NCBI GenBank assembly: GCA_963678675.1
Contig: OY783192.1
Location: 16,517,005 to 16,581,004, forward strand
Length of the DNA stretch: 64,000 bases
Origin: Xiphydria camelus
Lineage: Eukaryota > Arthropoda > Insecta > Hymenoptera > Xiphydriidae
Reading direction: 5' to 3'
The stretch's first letter is position 1, and each line of letters opens with the position of its first letter. This document shows, in pieces, positions 43,969 through 55,597 of this stretch. The position numbers were made by a program, and so were the translations under genes. The notes under the pieces were generated by a model. It ran no database searches. It saw nothing but the letters and a program-made list of their open reading frames with translations, and was not told the origin of the DNA.

Positions 43969-46756
43969 GGGGTAAGGCCACCATGTGCGTCAAGAAAGAA
44001 GGACGATTTTGTGCATTTTTTTAGGAGTAGTGTAAAAGCTATAGAATTTTCTTATAAAGTACTTTGTCAAGTATCTTCAAAGCTACTAAAAAATATTTTG
44101 TTTTTAATTTTTGGTTAAGAAATGGCCGTTCCAGGGTCCGGTTTCTACGATGAATTTTTTGTGGAGGTCCAAAACGGGCGAACCGGCTGTACCCACAAGC
44201 GTGAACCTAGAACAAAAATCCAAAGATTTTTCTTTAATATATATCATAAACTAATAGACCACGTAGGGGATTTTGAAAATATTGATTTTTCGAGAAATGG
44301 TGAGTATATAAAATAAAAGTTCACGTTTTCGCATAAGAATTTCATACATAATCGTTTATAAAACAAAAAGTTTACAACTTATCGAAAAACCCCTACGTGG
44401 TCTATTAGATTATATAGGTATAAAGATACCCTCAAAATTGCAAGGCAATCGATAAAGATTTGTAGCCGCTATCGGTTCGCCCGATTTAAAATTTCGTGTT
44501 CTGAGAAAAACGCGTTTAAAGTTTTAAGTAACATTTTACGGTCGAAAATTATAGTATACCTTTAATCCGCGATGCCTGCACCGTATAGTTGGCCTTCTAT
44601 GTTAATGTTGAGTTCTTCTTCTTCTTTTCTGGCTGATTTTGCGGCAATTCGAGCTGTTTTTGCAGCCTCAGTCAGCGATCGGTTCGAAAAATCGACGCGG
44701 AGTTCGTCCGCCTCAACGCAGAAATTGTAGCAATTCCTTCCAACTGTCATGTCCAACTGTCGTATAACTTGCATTATACTACAAATTCCATCGTTGAAAG
44801 TGCACACGACAAGATTCCCAGCAATATCCAGTACGGTTTTTCCGCTTGACATAGATTTTGGGGACATTGACCACACCGTTGCGTTGAAACTTTCATTGCT
44901 ATTTTGCGTAAAACCACCTAAGCATCGATTTAGAAGGTCGTCGCTGCTCAACTCTTCGTAGATTGGTTTAATTGCGTCGAAAACTGTTTTCGATAGAGCC
45001 GGCTTGTGTAAAAAAGTACTAATTGATGTATTGGTGGCTTTTGCCTTTTGCCACGAACACCATGCATTTTCACCAGCTGGACACTTGCTGTGTTGAGGAT
45101 TTTCATTCGTTGACAGCTTGTGATATAACGTCGCCCAAATTTCATTTCTCATTTTTTCCACAGAGTCGTGATTTCTGCGAATAGCCAAACCATAATAAAT
45201 TGAGAGCTCGTCGACAAGTTTATTTGTTAATTTTCCTTTTCCGCCGAGACCGCGTACGTTCTTTTTTAAATTTCTTAGTCTAGTGCCCATTCTTTTCTGC
45301 ACGTGATCGATGCATTCTTTTTTATGTATAACAAAGCTTTCATATGGTTCAGACTTCAAAAGACCTGTAAAGGTTTTACTATCGCCATCTCCAATGTAAC
45401 TGCCGTATTTTACTTGATATAAAGTTTCAGAGCGCTGAAACATTTCGATAACTGCATCTACCTCCATTTTACCAGCCGACCCCGTGTGATTTATTTGACA
45501 ATCATTTTGATGTATTTCAAGCCACTCATCATACTCTGCAGTATCACTTATTTTTCTCCAATATTCGCACGCCTTGCAGTAACTGGATTTTATAATTATA
45601 TCGATTACTTTCCCAGTATTCCATCCGATCAAAGACACCAAACCGAACAATGATGAAAATCCCCGCTTTCTCCACGAACCGTCTCCTGATACTATCAATT
45701 CATTTGGTAAACCTTTTCTTGCATTTTCTTCTTTTTCTATTTTTACTGCATTTTCCATGCTAGCCTTGGAAACGCGTTCAGTAGCATCACAAATAATGTT
45801 GGCTACTTTATCATAAAATGAGTGAAATATTGGCCGAGGAAGTTCCATAAAAGCACAGAACTTCTTCATTCCGTGTGAACCTACTCCAAGCAGTCGCATG
45901 GCTATAATAATTCTTCTATTGATGTCATATGCTTTGTTATTGATGAGTGGACAATTTGGAATTTCAGTTTTCGCACACTTTTCACAAGATAGAACTATTT
46001 TAAAACCAAGTCCGCGTATACTACTTTCAGTAAATGTGACGCCTGAGTCGCATATTTTACACTTCACTACTGACGAAATTGTTGAAAAAACAGCCACAAA
46101 ATTGATGAAACGATAACCGAACGATGCATCAACTTCGATATTACGAGCATCGCCACTTAGCTTCAATTTCCTAGCGGACGTGCCGACGCTTTCGGAGGAA
46201 TCGAGTGCCTCCGCTTCATAACGGTTTGCAGGTCGCTTTCGTGACATAGACGGCTTTTTAAACAAACTTCTTCCACCTCGTTTAGCTTTATAGCCACCAT
46301 ATTTCGATTTATCACACATTTTATTCACTAATTTCAGTAACTCGTAGTAAAAAGATAAACTGATGAAACACGAAGCAAAATCACGCACGCGGCGTCCGTC
46401 TGACAGCTAGAATGACTTTACATAAAATAAATGGCCGAATAGTACTGCTAATAACACGAGCCTCAACTCCGATAATACGTCTCAACATGCATTTAATTAA
46501 CATTTAGCCCACTAATCGGGGAGATCTCCCTATTCAATGTAGTTTGGCTCGCCCGAGCGCGGTGGAAACCGTATAGTTGGCTATGGCGCTAAGTGTTAAT
46601 GCGCCGCGCGGCGTCTCTGTAAATTGACGTAAACGACCGATTCGAAATTTTTTTGACTACGAAACCTTTTTTTTCTTATTCTTGAGGGTTTAAGGAAGGT
46701 TTTAAGCTAATAAAAAAAAAATCGATTTTTGAAAAGTTCCATGGTGGCCTTACCCC
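43969..46756 (-). mobile_element. Apparently intact Mutator/Kolobok-like transposon (2.8 kb)
   Basis: TIRs GGGGTAAGGCCACCATG and its perfect complement are bounded by TTAA (43965-43968 and 46757-46760). One uninterrupted minus-strand gene fills the middle. Noncoding margins are about 590 and 435 bp. No other repeat interrupts it, in contrast to everything around it, so it looks young. Confidence 0.9.
44562..46319 (-). CDS. Mutator-like transposase, full length (585 residues)
   Basis: A single exon. ATG at 46317-46319 is chosen; upstream in-frame codons have no other ATG. The N-terminus is basic (R-K-R-P). Cysteine pairs at residues 87-90 and 112-115 suggest a zinc-binding site. The catalytic part has S-G-D-G-S-W-R-K-R-G (D213), a Cys-x2-Cys (248-251), a G-D-G-D-S-K-T-F motif (D311, D313), an H-V-Q-K-R-M-G-T-R segment, C-P-A-G, and T-Q-N-S-N-E-S (E476), a pattern of the Mutator-like transposase domain seen in many arthropod proteins. 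The alanine/lysine-rich C-terminus ends in TAA. It probably excises and inserts the surrounding element at TTAA. No stop, frameshift or missing motif is seen. Confidence 0.9.
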   Translation of the reverse strand: MCDKSKYGGYKAKRGGRSLFKKPSMSRKRPANRYEAEALDSSESVGTSARKLKLSGDARNIEVDASFGYRFINFVAVFSTISSVVKCKICDSGVTFTESSIRGLGFKIVLSCEKCAKTEIPNCPLINNKAYDINRRIIIAMRLLGVGSHGMKKFCAFMELPRPIFHSFYDKVANIICDATERVSKASMENAVKIEKEENARKGLPNELIVSGDGSWRKRGFSSLFGLVSLIGWNTGKVIDIIIKSSYCKACEYWRKISDTAEYDEWLEIHQNDCQINHTGSAGKMEVDAVIEMFQRSETLYQVKYGSYIGDGDSKTFTGLLKSEPYESFVIHKKECIDHVQKRMGTRLRNLKKNVRGLGGKGKLTNKLVDELSIYYGLAIRRNHDSVEKMRNEIWATLYHKLSTNENPQHSKCPAGENAWCSWQKAKATNTSISTFLHKPALSKTVFDAIKPIYEELSSDDLLNRCLGGFTQNSNESFNATVWSMSPKSMSSGKTVLDIAGNLVVCTFNDGICSIMQVIRQLDMTVGRNCYNFCVEADELRVDFSNRSLTEAAKTARIAAKSARKEEEELNINIEGQLYGAGIAD

Positions 46757-46919
46757 TTAATAAATACAGCTATACATGAAATACTAAGTCAGATTGTAAA
46801 GGAGAGAAATAACGGATTCCATAGATAACCGTGTAAATCTGATACCTGGCTTGCCATGTACACCCGGGTTCACGGATTCTGAACATAGTGACTTTTCAAA
46901 ATGTCATATTTCAATATAC

Positions 46920-48803
46920 TGTAACGTTGCAAATCGTGCACGTTACAATGTGACGAAGTCCTTTACGTCGCACCGCCGGTCCCGCCATCCCCAGAGCATT
47001 ATTTAGAGCGTTAATAATTAGTTTTGCTAGAACCGGCTGCCGTATCTAGATCTGTAAGGGTAAAATAGAGCTACAAGGACGCTGGAGCTGGAGGACAAGG
47101 GGCTGCAACGAGCGCCAGATGCCGTGCGGCAAGATGCCTACGACTTCCCTGCCAGGCGCAGGACTGGGACTTGCAAACGAGCAGCGTACCCGGCGAGGAA
47201 CGTAACCTGTGTAGATAGGCACCCCGTTTCTTCGGCACGGATGGACCATTTGGGAGTTAGCGCCGCATCGAGATTCTCCGCGTGATCCCACAGGGGAATG
47301 TTCCGGAGGAATCTTCGAGGGCTAACTCCGTATCGGGATCCTCCGCGTGATCCCGCAGGGGAATGTTCCGGAGGGATCCATCAAGTCGTCATCCGTGAGG
47401 GGATAGTTCCGGAACCACGGAGAAATCCAGCGAGCTGCGCACGCATCCGAACCAACAAGGAAGGCGATATTGTCTTCGATTGGCGATCTACGGAGCGGGC
47501 GCGCAGCGGTAATAGCAGCGTCGCGCATGCAAATCAGCGGGGGAAATCGATCTCCAATTAGATTGCGTAAAGGGCTCCTAGAGTGGGGAAGGGCCTTCTC
47601 TCCGCCTAACGAGCCGCAGCGATCCCTGGACTCTTCCTCTTTCGTGCGGACCAGCGGTGCGACTGGACGTCAGCGACTAAGCCGCCATCTGCGGACCTTT
47701 TTCCGGTAAGCCGGTTTTCCTATTAGCGACACGTGGCCGTGAGTAGAATCTCTTAGTCTCTTTTAATATCGTATTGCCCCTGAAAGGCCTATCGTTTATC
47801 GTTTATCGCGTGGAGGTAGCGGACCCGTGTACTCGCGTAGAATTGTAATATCTCTATCTTTTCGTTTCGCGTGTTAATCGTCGATCGTGTGTGATCGCGT
47901 AGTGATATCGTTTAAGCTATTATATCGGGGGATGCTTGGGAAATTCGGTAGCATCCGGCAACCGAATTTCCTGGGACGAATTGAGCTCGGCACCAATTTA
48001 GTAGAATATGTAACGCCGGTAGTGCGGTTACCGGCGTAGGAGAATATCTAGTGCCGATAGTACGGTGAAATCTTTGTGAAGCATTCCGTGTGCTCGACTC
48101 TCGACTCTTTACTCTCTGTTGTCTAGTATCGACTCGCGATTACCGTTAGTGCCGGTGATTCTTTTCTTCCGAGCGCATTGTCTTCGGGCGTATCTCGCGA
48201 CCGTTGCGATTCGAATTCGGTTATCTGCTGTCTTCGGGCGTATCTCGCGACCGTTGCGATTCGAATTCGGTTATCTGCTGTCTTCGGGCGTATCTCGCGA
48301 CCGTTGCGATTCGAATTCGGTTATTTGCTGTCTTCGGGCGTATCTCGCGACCGTTGCGATTCGAATTCGGTTATCTGCTGTCTTCGGGCGTATCTCCGCG
48401 ATCGTTGCGAATTCGGTTATCTGTTGTCTTCGTGCGTATTTCCGTGTATTATCGTCGCGTGCCGTCTTCGTGTGATTGTCGGATATCTGCGCTATCCGAC
48501 TCTATTACATAGCATAAGTATTCTCTCAATAAACCCTAAGTGTTATTTCTTTGATTAAAAGCCGCCTCAAATTCGTTTCTGTGTCTCGCGACCCCGCCCC
48601 TCTCCTTCGCCGATACGGGGCTGAGCTAGCGGAGTTCCGTTTCCGGTTCACGTGATCTGACTGTGGCCTATCGCGAATATCTCTGGTGTCTCGGGACACC
48701 TGGCGCCCAACATATCTTTATCTGCTGTCTTACCCGAGCTGGGCCAGTCAGAGAGCGTGCCGAAGTGTGCGACTACCCGGTAGCGCCGGGTAGCGTCGTT
48801 ACA
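46920..48803 (+). mobile_element. Solo LTR (1.88 kb)
   Basis: It starts TGTAACG and ends CGTTACA, with a 4-bp ATAC repeat outside (46916-46919 and 48804-48807). There is no internal retroelement DNA, so it is a recombination product of two LTRs. AATAAA near 48528-48533 is a likely polyadenylation signal. GC content is higher than around it. The superfamily is uncertain (Gypsy or BEL/Pao). Confidence 0.85.
48170..48460 (+). repeat. 50-bp tandem repeat in the solo LTR
   Basis: The unit GTCTTCGGGCGTATCTCGCG followed by ACCGTTGCGATTCGAATTCG recurs about five times with about 50-bp period, decaying towards 48460. Parallel ORFs in three frames are artefacts of the repeat. Confidence 0.88.
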
Positions 48804-48957
48804 ATACTAACCAATGAATAATTAATTATCATGCTTCCATTAGCCAGGGCAAAAGCCGCATTAGCTAATGAGAGTTTGATGCTTAATTGCTAATTGGCTG
48901 TTACGTTTTAAAATTACATTTTGAAGTCATTATGTTCAGAATCCGTGAATCCGGGTG

Positions 48958-50111
48958 TACACCCGGGGCCACGGATTCTTCTTCTGGTTACTTTTGCAAA
49001 ATGTTTCTATTATAGGTACCCTATATATTAATTACTCATTCAAATTTCTAACATTAGCATCAACATCTAGGTATAGCAGAAATAATGGATTCGGTTTTTG
49101 AACAGTAAAAATAACAATTAACAAATTAAGAGAGGGGGGGGGCAGTTTTACTTCGACCAGGGTGTACACAATATCCTACAACAAATTAGGACAGTTATTT
49201 TGGATTAATCTATTTCTCCAGCCTTATACCATACTTGTAAAACACTTGCGTGCTGGTTATTCTCAGTATAGCGCTATACCGCGTTTATACTGTGTTTGTA
49301 AAACCCGCCCTCATTCATACGAGCAGCTAGTACGCCTGCGTCGGACTAAAAGTTTTCTGACAATCCGCAAACTTTTCTGACTGTCAGCAAACTCGTCTGA
49401 CTCCTGCTGGAACAGCGGATTTGGAATCAGTGACTGTCACGTACTTTTTGCTGGAACGCGAGAATCTGATTGCGCATGCGCCTGACGTCCGCTGACAGTC
49501 TCTGACTCCTGCAGGAAAAAACCTTATATATAGGAACTGAGTGTAATCAATAATTAAATGTACTTGCTGTTAAGCTTTTCTTCCCAATTGACGTGAAATT
49601 ATTAACAATATCAAACTGACACTTCTAGATTTTAGGTTAGATGTAAACAGCTCTAGAGCGGCTGTATGCACGCGTGGCGCGGTGAACTTGAAGGATAGAC
49701 TTATCGTATTGAAATTTAGCTTTAAAAAATCGTTTAGGAGCAATCAAGGAATGTATTATAAAGTTCAAAACAACACTTTCAAATGCTGCATGTGCAATTA
49801 AGAAAAATTTTTTACTTTCATTGTGTACGGAGCTGTGAATATGGCCAAAATCGCACGTTTTCGTACATTTAACCTCAAGTATCTCGAAATTCTGACTTGT
49901 GGTACGCAAATTTGAGAGTCAGATTCGTTTTTAGCGTACATCAATCTACAAGAATCACCTGGTCTGGTTCGAAATACAGAGAAAAACATTTATTTGTGTG
50001 GGCTTATGATATCAAATAACCCGGGAAACTTTGTGATTGGTTGTCCGTAAGACGTTCGCCGTAAAAATTTCAACCGGACGAAAGTTTTGGACGTTACGTT
50101 TTACGTCTTAA
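48958..50111. other. Noncoding stretch: orphan MITE end, then composite right arm
   Basis: 48960-49010 resembles a CACCCG-family left end without a visible partner. A 9-G run lies near 49133-49141. From 49538 to 49640 the sequence is the inverted copy of 41985-42095, and 49640-50111 continues the TTAA composite. No gene is seen. Confidence 0.5.
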
Positions 50112-50685
50112 GGCCCCTCTACACGTTGGCCAATGCACATTGGCCAGCGTGTAGACGGGGCTATTGGTGATATTGGCGGCATGGCACCAGCGTTGGCGGA
50201 GCTGGGCCAAGCGTTGGCGACCGATCCGTCGTGGTGTCGGTTTTTGAAGACAGATCAAAGGCGTTGGCCTTGGAGCTGGCGGACGTTGGTGTCGCGTCCA
50301 CACGTTGACCGTATTGGCCTAGTAGGTGAATAGCTGTCGCACCCGAGGCGAAATTCGTATTTTGACATTGAAGACACTGCTAATTTTCATTGCACCAGCA
50401 GTGTGACAGATAGTATAAGTAGAGTGTAAGAGTATAGAGGGCACCACCAGACGGACACATGGGAGAGTCAGTTAGGAAGCCGACATCACGGCATGAGCAA
50501 GCACATTGTAACAGAGACACATGTTCTATTTCTTTACAATAAATATTCATTACCTATATCTATCAGAACTATCACATGGTGTCAGAAGTGAAACTGAAGT
50601 CTCACCGATACAAGGAGGACTGAAATTGAATAAGTAGCACGGTTAATCAGACTATAGGAACAAGAAGCAGGAAAAGAGAGGAAAC

Positions 50686-51770
50686 ATGTCGAAGATTGGA
50701 ATTGAGGCGTCATTAAGACCGCCACCTCCGTTGGATCTGAAAGGATCGAATGATCTGCATATTGTGTGGAAAAATTGGAAGAAAAGTTTTGAAAATTATT
50801 TGGAAGCTACTAGACTCACTGACAAAATGGTAACAGACAAAAGACGCGTCGCCATCTTGCTTAATTTGTTGAGTGATGATGCAATGGAAATTTTTAACAC
50901 GTTTGAATATGCAGAAGATGAAAAACCTGAAGTCTTGAAAGATGTTCTGCAAAAATTTGAGAAATATTGCTTGCCAAAAGTTAATCAAACTGTAGAGAGG
51001 TTTAATTTTTTTCAAGTGGCACAAAAAGAAGGTGAAAATTTTGACACGTTCCTGACTACATTGAGAACAGCAGCAGTGACGTGTGATTTTGGCGAACAAA
51101 AGGACGGTTCAATTCGAGACAGGATAATCTGTGGAATAAGAGATAGAGCTTTGCAACGTAGACTACTGAGAGAGACAGATGTAACATTGAAAAAAGTTAT
51201 AGAAATGTGCAGAGTAAATGAAATCAGTGATAAACAAGTTAAAATTTTGCAAGAAACAGTAGAGGTTAGTGCAGTTAAAAAGACACCTCATCAGAGCAGT
51301 AAGAAAAGTGAAGAGCAAGCAGAGCCATCGAATACTTTTGAATGCAAGTTCTGTGGTTATAAGCATCAACCGAGAAAATGTCCGGTTTACGGACAACAAT
51401 GCAGGAATTGTAAAGGACTGAATCATTTTGCTAAGGTATGCAAAAAAAGTGCTGTTAATGAAGTATCAGAGAACTACAGAAGCTCCGACAATAACCAACA
51501 GTTTGAGGTGGATCATTTTTTTATTGATGAAATCTCGAAGAAGTCAGAGGAGAATGGAAAAGCTTGGTACGTGGATTTAAAGATTAAAGGAACAAACGTT
51601 AAATTCAAGTTGGACACGGGTGCTGAAGTCAATATTATATTGAAGAAAATTTTGGATGAGTTTCACCTTGATGTGGGTAAAACAAGGACCACGCTAACGT
51701 CGTTTGGAGAATTCACAGTCAAACCGATCGGGGAAGTCAATTTGATGTGCGAACGGGACAATGGAAGGAG
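50686..51770 (+). CDS. Gag-protease of the gypsy element
   Basis: Gag capsid-like N-terminus (residues 1-200), twin zinc knuckles (Cys220-Cys232 region and Cys239-Cys252), then an aspartic protease with D-T-G-A-E at 310-314. The frame is open to 51888, but after the GA microsatellite at about 51768-51787 it no longer encodes retroelement protein. The pol frame takes over there, one base off. Confidence 0.87.
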
Positions 51771-53587
51771 AGAGAGAGAGAGAGAGGCTGGATTTTGTAG
51801 TGGTAGATGTTCCATCAACCCCATTGCTAGGCTTTCCAGGTTGCCGTGCGTTGGATTTAGTGAGGAGAGTAGATATTGTGCAGCGTGATAAGCTGTTAGA
51901 GTCAATCGAGGAAGAATTTAAGGAGGTATTTACTGGCGTGTGGGAGTTTCCTTTCGAATACGATATCAAGATAAAGCCGAATGCCAAACCAGTAGTTCAC
52001 CCACCCAGGAAGGTACCATTCGCTATACATGACAAGTTGAAGAGCACTCTAGAAGCACTTGTAAAGCTGGGTATTATTGCCAAAGTTGATAAACCAACTG
52101 AATGGGTTAATAGTCTAGTCATTGTTGAAAAGAAGGACGGATCTCTGCGATTGTGTCTTGATTCGAGTGATCTTAATGAATATATAATGAGGGAACAGTA
52201 CAAAATGTCAACGACCGAAGATGTAGCTGCGAGGATGAACGGAAAAAAAATTTTCACAGTACTTGACATGAAGGATGGGTTTTGGCAGTTGAAGCTAACA
52301 GAGCGCAGTACAGACTTATGTATGTTTAATACTCCGTTTGGAAGATTCAAGTTCTTGAGATTAGCGTTTGGTTTAGCGCCAGCGCCAGAAGTTTTTCAAG
52401 AGAGAGTCGAACAAACGTTCGGTGACATTGAAGGAGTGTCATGTGTCGCTGATGATATAATTATTGCGGCTGAAAATGAAGAGGAATACGACAAAATAGT
52501 GAGGAGGGTGCTTCAAAGAGCCAAAGAAAATAATGTAAAATTTAACAAGAAGAAAATGAAACTTCGGTTGACTGAGGTACCTTATGTTGGTCATATTTTT
52601 TCCAAAGACGGTTTGAAACCAGACCCGGAAAAGGTTAGAACAATAACCAACATAGATGAGCCAACAAATAAGGACGAGTTAAGACGATTTCTAGGTACAG
52701 TCAATTACTTAGCACGTTTCATTCCAAACATGTCAGTCATAACTGCACCGTTAAGAGTTTTGCTGAAAGAGGACACTGAATGGACGTGGGGTCGTGAGCA
52801 GAGTGATGCAGTTAAAATCCTGAAAGAAAAGCTGACAACAGCTCCAGTTCTGGCATTCTACGATCCAAAGAAGCCTCTCACCGTACAGACAGATGCCTCG
52901 AAACACGGGCTTGGAGCTGCGCTGTTACAAGATTCACATCCCATTGCGTATGCCTCTAGATCGCTCACTGAAACTGAACAAAGGTATGCGCCAATTGAGA
53001 AAGAACTCTTAGCGATAGTGTTTGGAATGCAACACTTTCATCAATATGTTTACGGTGTACAGGTCACAATACATACTGACCACAAGCCACTGGTAACAAT
53101 TGTGAAGAAGGACATTAATAAAGTATCGGGCCGAATGCAATTAATGCTTTTAAAGCTGATGAGATATAATTTAATTGTGCAGTATGTTCCAGGCAAGCAA
53201 ATGTTTTTGGCAGATACTCTATCTAGGGCATTCCTACGAATACCAGTGTGTGAGGATGCAGAGCTGAATGCGGCAGTACACTCAGTCAGCAAGCATCTAG
53301 CAGTCAGCTCAGCGAAGCGTAAGACTATTCAGGAGGCAACAAAAAGCGACAAAACTCTCCAGAGGCTAATATACTATGACCAAAATGGCTGGCCGAAGTA
53401 CATACAGAATGTAACGCTGGGAGCTGAGCCGTACTGGAATTACCGGGAGGTAATTTCAGTCGATGACGGCTTGGTGTTTATGGAGGACCGCTTAGTAGTC
53501 CCTACGTCTATGCGATTGGAAATGTTGAAAATTCTTCACGAAGGTCACTTGGGAGAAGAAAAATGCAAGAAAAATGCAAGAAGTTAA
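51761..53587 (+). pseudogene. Reverse transcriptase and RNase H of the gypsy element
   Basis: Open for 608 codons. RT core at about residues 85-270, with the L-D-M aspartate at 169 and the C-V-A-D-D active site (aspartates 231-232). RNase H has T-D-A-S at 377-380 and a T-D-H-K-P motif. It is split from gag-protease by the GA repeat and from integrase by an in-frame TAA (53585-53587). An active copy would need both repaired. Confidence 0.87.
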
Positions 53588-53602
53588 CTTTTTTGGCCCG
53601 GC

Positions 53603-54708
53603 ATGTCCAGTCAGATAGAGTCGATGGTTTCTGGCTGTTCAATTTGTCAACAACTCAGACGAAGCAACAGGAAAGAACCGTTGATATCTCGTGAGATTCC
53701 TATGAGGCCATGGATGAAAGTTGCCACTGATATTCTGGATTTCGGTGGTACATCGTACTTGGTAATAGTGGACTATTATTCCAAGTGGTTGGAGTTACTC
53801 AAGCTTAATAGAAAAACAGCAGATGTTGTTATTTATAAATTGAAAGAAGTCTTCTCAAGGCTGGGAGTACCGGAGTTGGTATCTGACAACATGCCATTCA
53901 ACAGCTACCAGTTCAAGACTTTCGCTAAAGAGTGGGACATCGAGCTAACGACCTCCAGTCCTCGGTATCCTCAGTCAAACGGAATGGCAGAGCTAGCGGT
54001 ACAAATTGCAAAAAATATGCTTCGCAGAGCGGCTACAGGTAATGCCGACTTATTTACCATGTTACTGGATTATAGAAACACACCGGTGAAGGGTATGAGT
54101 GTAAGTCCAAGTCAGCTGTGCGCTGGACGAAGACTTCGTACCAAGATACCAGTACTCACTAGTCATTTGAGTCCAAAGCTACCTACAGGTGTCAAGAAAG
54201 AGTTACAGGGTAAACACAGGCTGTTCAAAAGTATTACTACAATCGGTCTGCCAGAAATCTCCCAGAACTCAAGGTTGGTGATAAAGTGTTGTTAAAACGA
54301 GACAAAACACTTGAACCGGCAAAAGTGACTGCAAAGCATCCAACCCCAAGGTCATTTGTCGTGACAACGTCTGATGGTGGTGAATACCGTCGAAATCGCA
54401 GTCAACTGATCAAACCAAAATTTGAATCACTGACGTTCTATATGGATCCAGTTCATGATCCATTCATGCAGGATGAGCAACCTGCAATACCTAAGGGACA
54501 TGAGTCTCCGTCTCATACGGAGGCACCATCTGAATCAACAACGGCAATCGAAGGGGAGCAGGATTCCGGGGCCGGCCACAGAGCATCCGGTGCATCGACA
54601 GATTATTGTGGACCTTCATTGCGATCGAAAGAGCTAGTATTAAACCTCCCGGACGATTTGATGATTTTGTTAGTTACAAATGAGTGCATACTTGAAAGGG
54701 GGATGTGA
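53603..54708 (+). pseudogene. Integrase of the gypsy element
   Basis: In the same frame as RT beyond the stop. It shows the C-x2-C end of the zinc domain (C-S-I-C), then D (T-D-I-L), D (V-S-D-N) and a Y-P-Q-S-N-G-M-A-E segment carrying the catalytic Glu. Near 54270 the frame shifts and the C-terminal beta-barrel-like part (L-L-K-R-D, then R-R-N-R-S-Q-L-I) continues at 54286-54708, where the 3' LTR begins. Confidence 0.82.
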
Positions 54709-55453
54709 CAGATAGTATAAGTAGAGTACAGAGGGCACTACCAGACGGACACATGGGAGAGTCAGTTAGGAAGCCGACATCACGGCATGAGCAAGCAGAT
54801 TGTAACAGAGAGACACATGTTCTATATATATTTCTTTACAATAAATATTCATTGCTTATATCTATCAGAACTATCACAAGCAGTATGTTCGATTTAAAAG
54901 AAGTGTTCATGTCCATATTAAAATGGTACTGATTTTAACACTTCCGAGAGACTCTACATAATTCCATTTTCAGTAGTAGCAGGATCAAGTCAGTGTTTTA
55001 CACCCAAAATTTCTATACTCAATTTAACACTGATGTGTTAAAGATGTATGCGATCTATGTAAACTCCGTAAAAAGTATAGGCCTACTTTATAGGTCTGTT
55101 AAAAGAATTTAGTAATAAAATTATTTATATTTGTACGATAAGGATTAAAGGTTTATCAACAATTAAAGTGACAAATATATTATTTATTTGTCAATTTTGC
55201 GACTTCAAATTGTTGCAGTGCAGTTGTTCATATTGGCCTGCGTCGAAACAAACTGAATTCTATGTCCTTGCCAGTGTACACAGCCAGCGCGCTAGCCAAC
55301 GCATTGGCGGACGCATTGGCCAGCGTGTAGAGGAGTTTCCAATGTCCTTACCAGTGCGTTGGCAAGTACGCTGGCCAACGCATTGGCGAACGCATTGGCC
55401 AACGTGTAGAGGAGCCATTTACGGACGAAAGTGGTGGGGTTCTTACGTCTTAA

Positions 55454-55597
55454 GGCTATCACACGTGAAAAAACGTAAGCAGTAACAGTAAGGATTGACC
55501 AATTAGAAATATCATTCTTACGGAATTATGCTTAAACAGGCTTTCTGATTGGTGAATCCTTACTGTTACTGCTTACGTTTTTTCACGTGTGATGGCC
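55454..55597. mobile_element. TTAA-type palindromic MITE (144 bp)
   Basis: Same family as 40295-40438, with the same 144-bp length. TTAA precedes it (55450-55453) and TTTA follows. It inserted in the right end of the 13.8-kb composite. Confidence 0.8.

Larger units (their letters stand above)
46861..48957. mobile_element. CACCCG-family MITE split by a solo LTR
   Basis: Left part 46861-46919 (CACCCGGGTTCACGGATTC) and right part 48804-48957 (ending CCGGGTG) form one MITE with TA on both sides. A further CACCCG-type end begins directly at 48960, sharing the TA. Confidence 0.85.
50402..54878 (+). mobile_element. Ty3/gypsy retrotransposon with both LTRs (4.5 kb)
   Basis: Two 175-bp LTRs (50402-50576 and 54704-54878) begin TGTGACAG, end ATCACA and contain AATAAA. 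A 5-bp AGCAG repeat flanks the element (50397-50401 and 54879-54883). TGGTGTCAGAAGTG directly after the 5' LTR is the likely primer-binding site, and GAAAGGGGGA just before the 3' LTR the polypurine tract. The LTRs differ by an approximately 10-base indel and scattered changes. Protein motifs (an A-D-D active site and twin zinc knuckles) point to a Mag-like lineage, by inference. Confidence 0.92.
50112..55416. mobile_element. GGCCCC-family element, hosting a gypsy retrotransposon
   Basis: Ends GGCCCCTCTACACGTTGGCC and GGCCAACGTGTAGAGGAGCC. The left part is 50112-50401 and the right part 54879-55416. Both ends repeat CATTGGCCAGCGTGTAG-like units, as in the copy at 15622. It is non-coding apart from the inserted retrotransposon. 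Confidence 0.72.

Noticed and set aside
48119..48558. Three overlapping cysteine-rich ORFs of 100-126 residues
   Set aside because: They are the same 50-bp repeat read in three frames; the repeat keeps all frames open.
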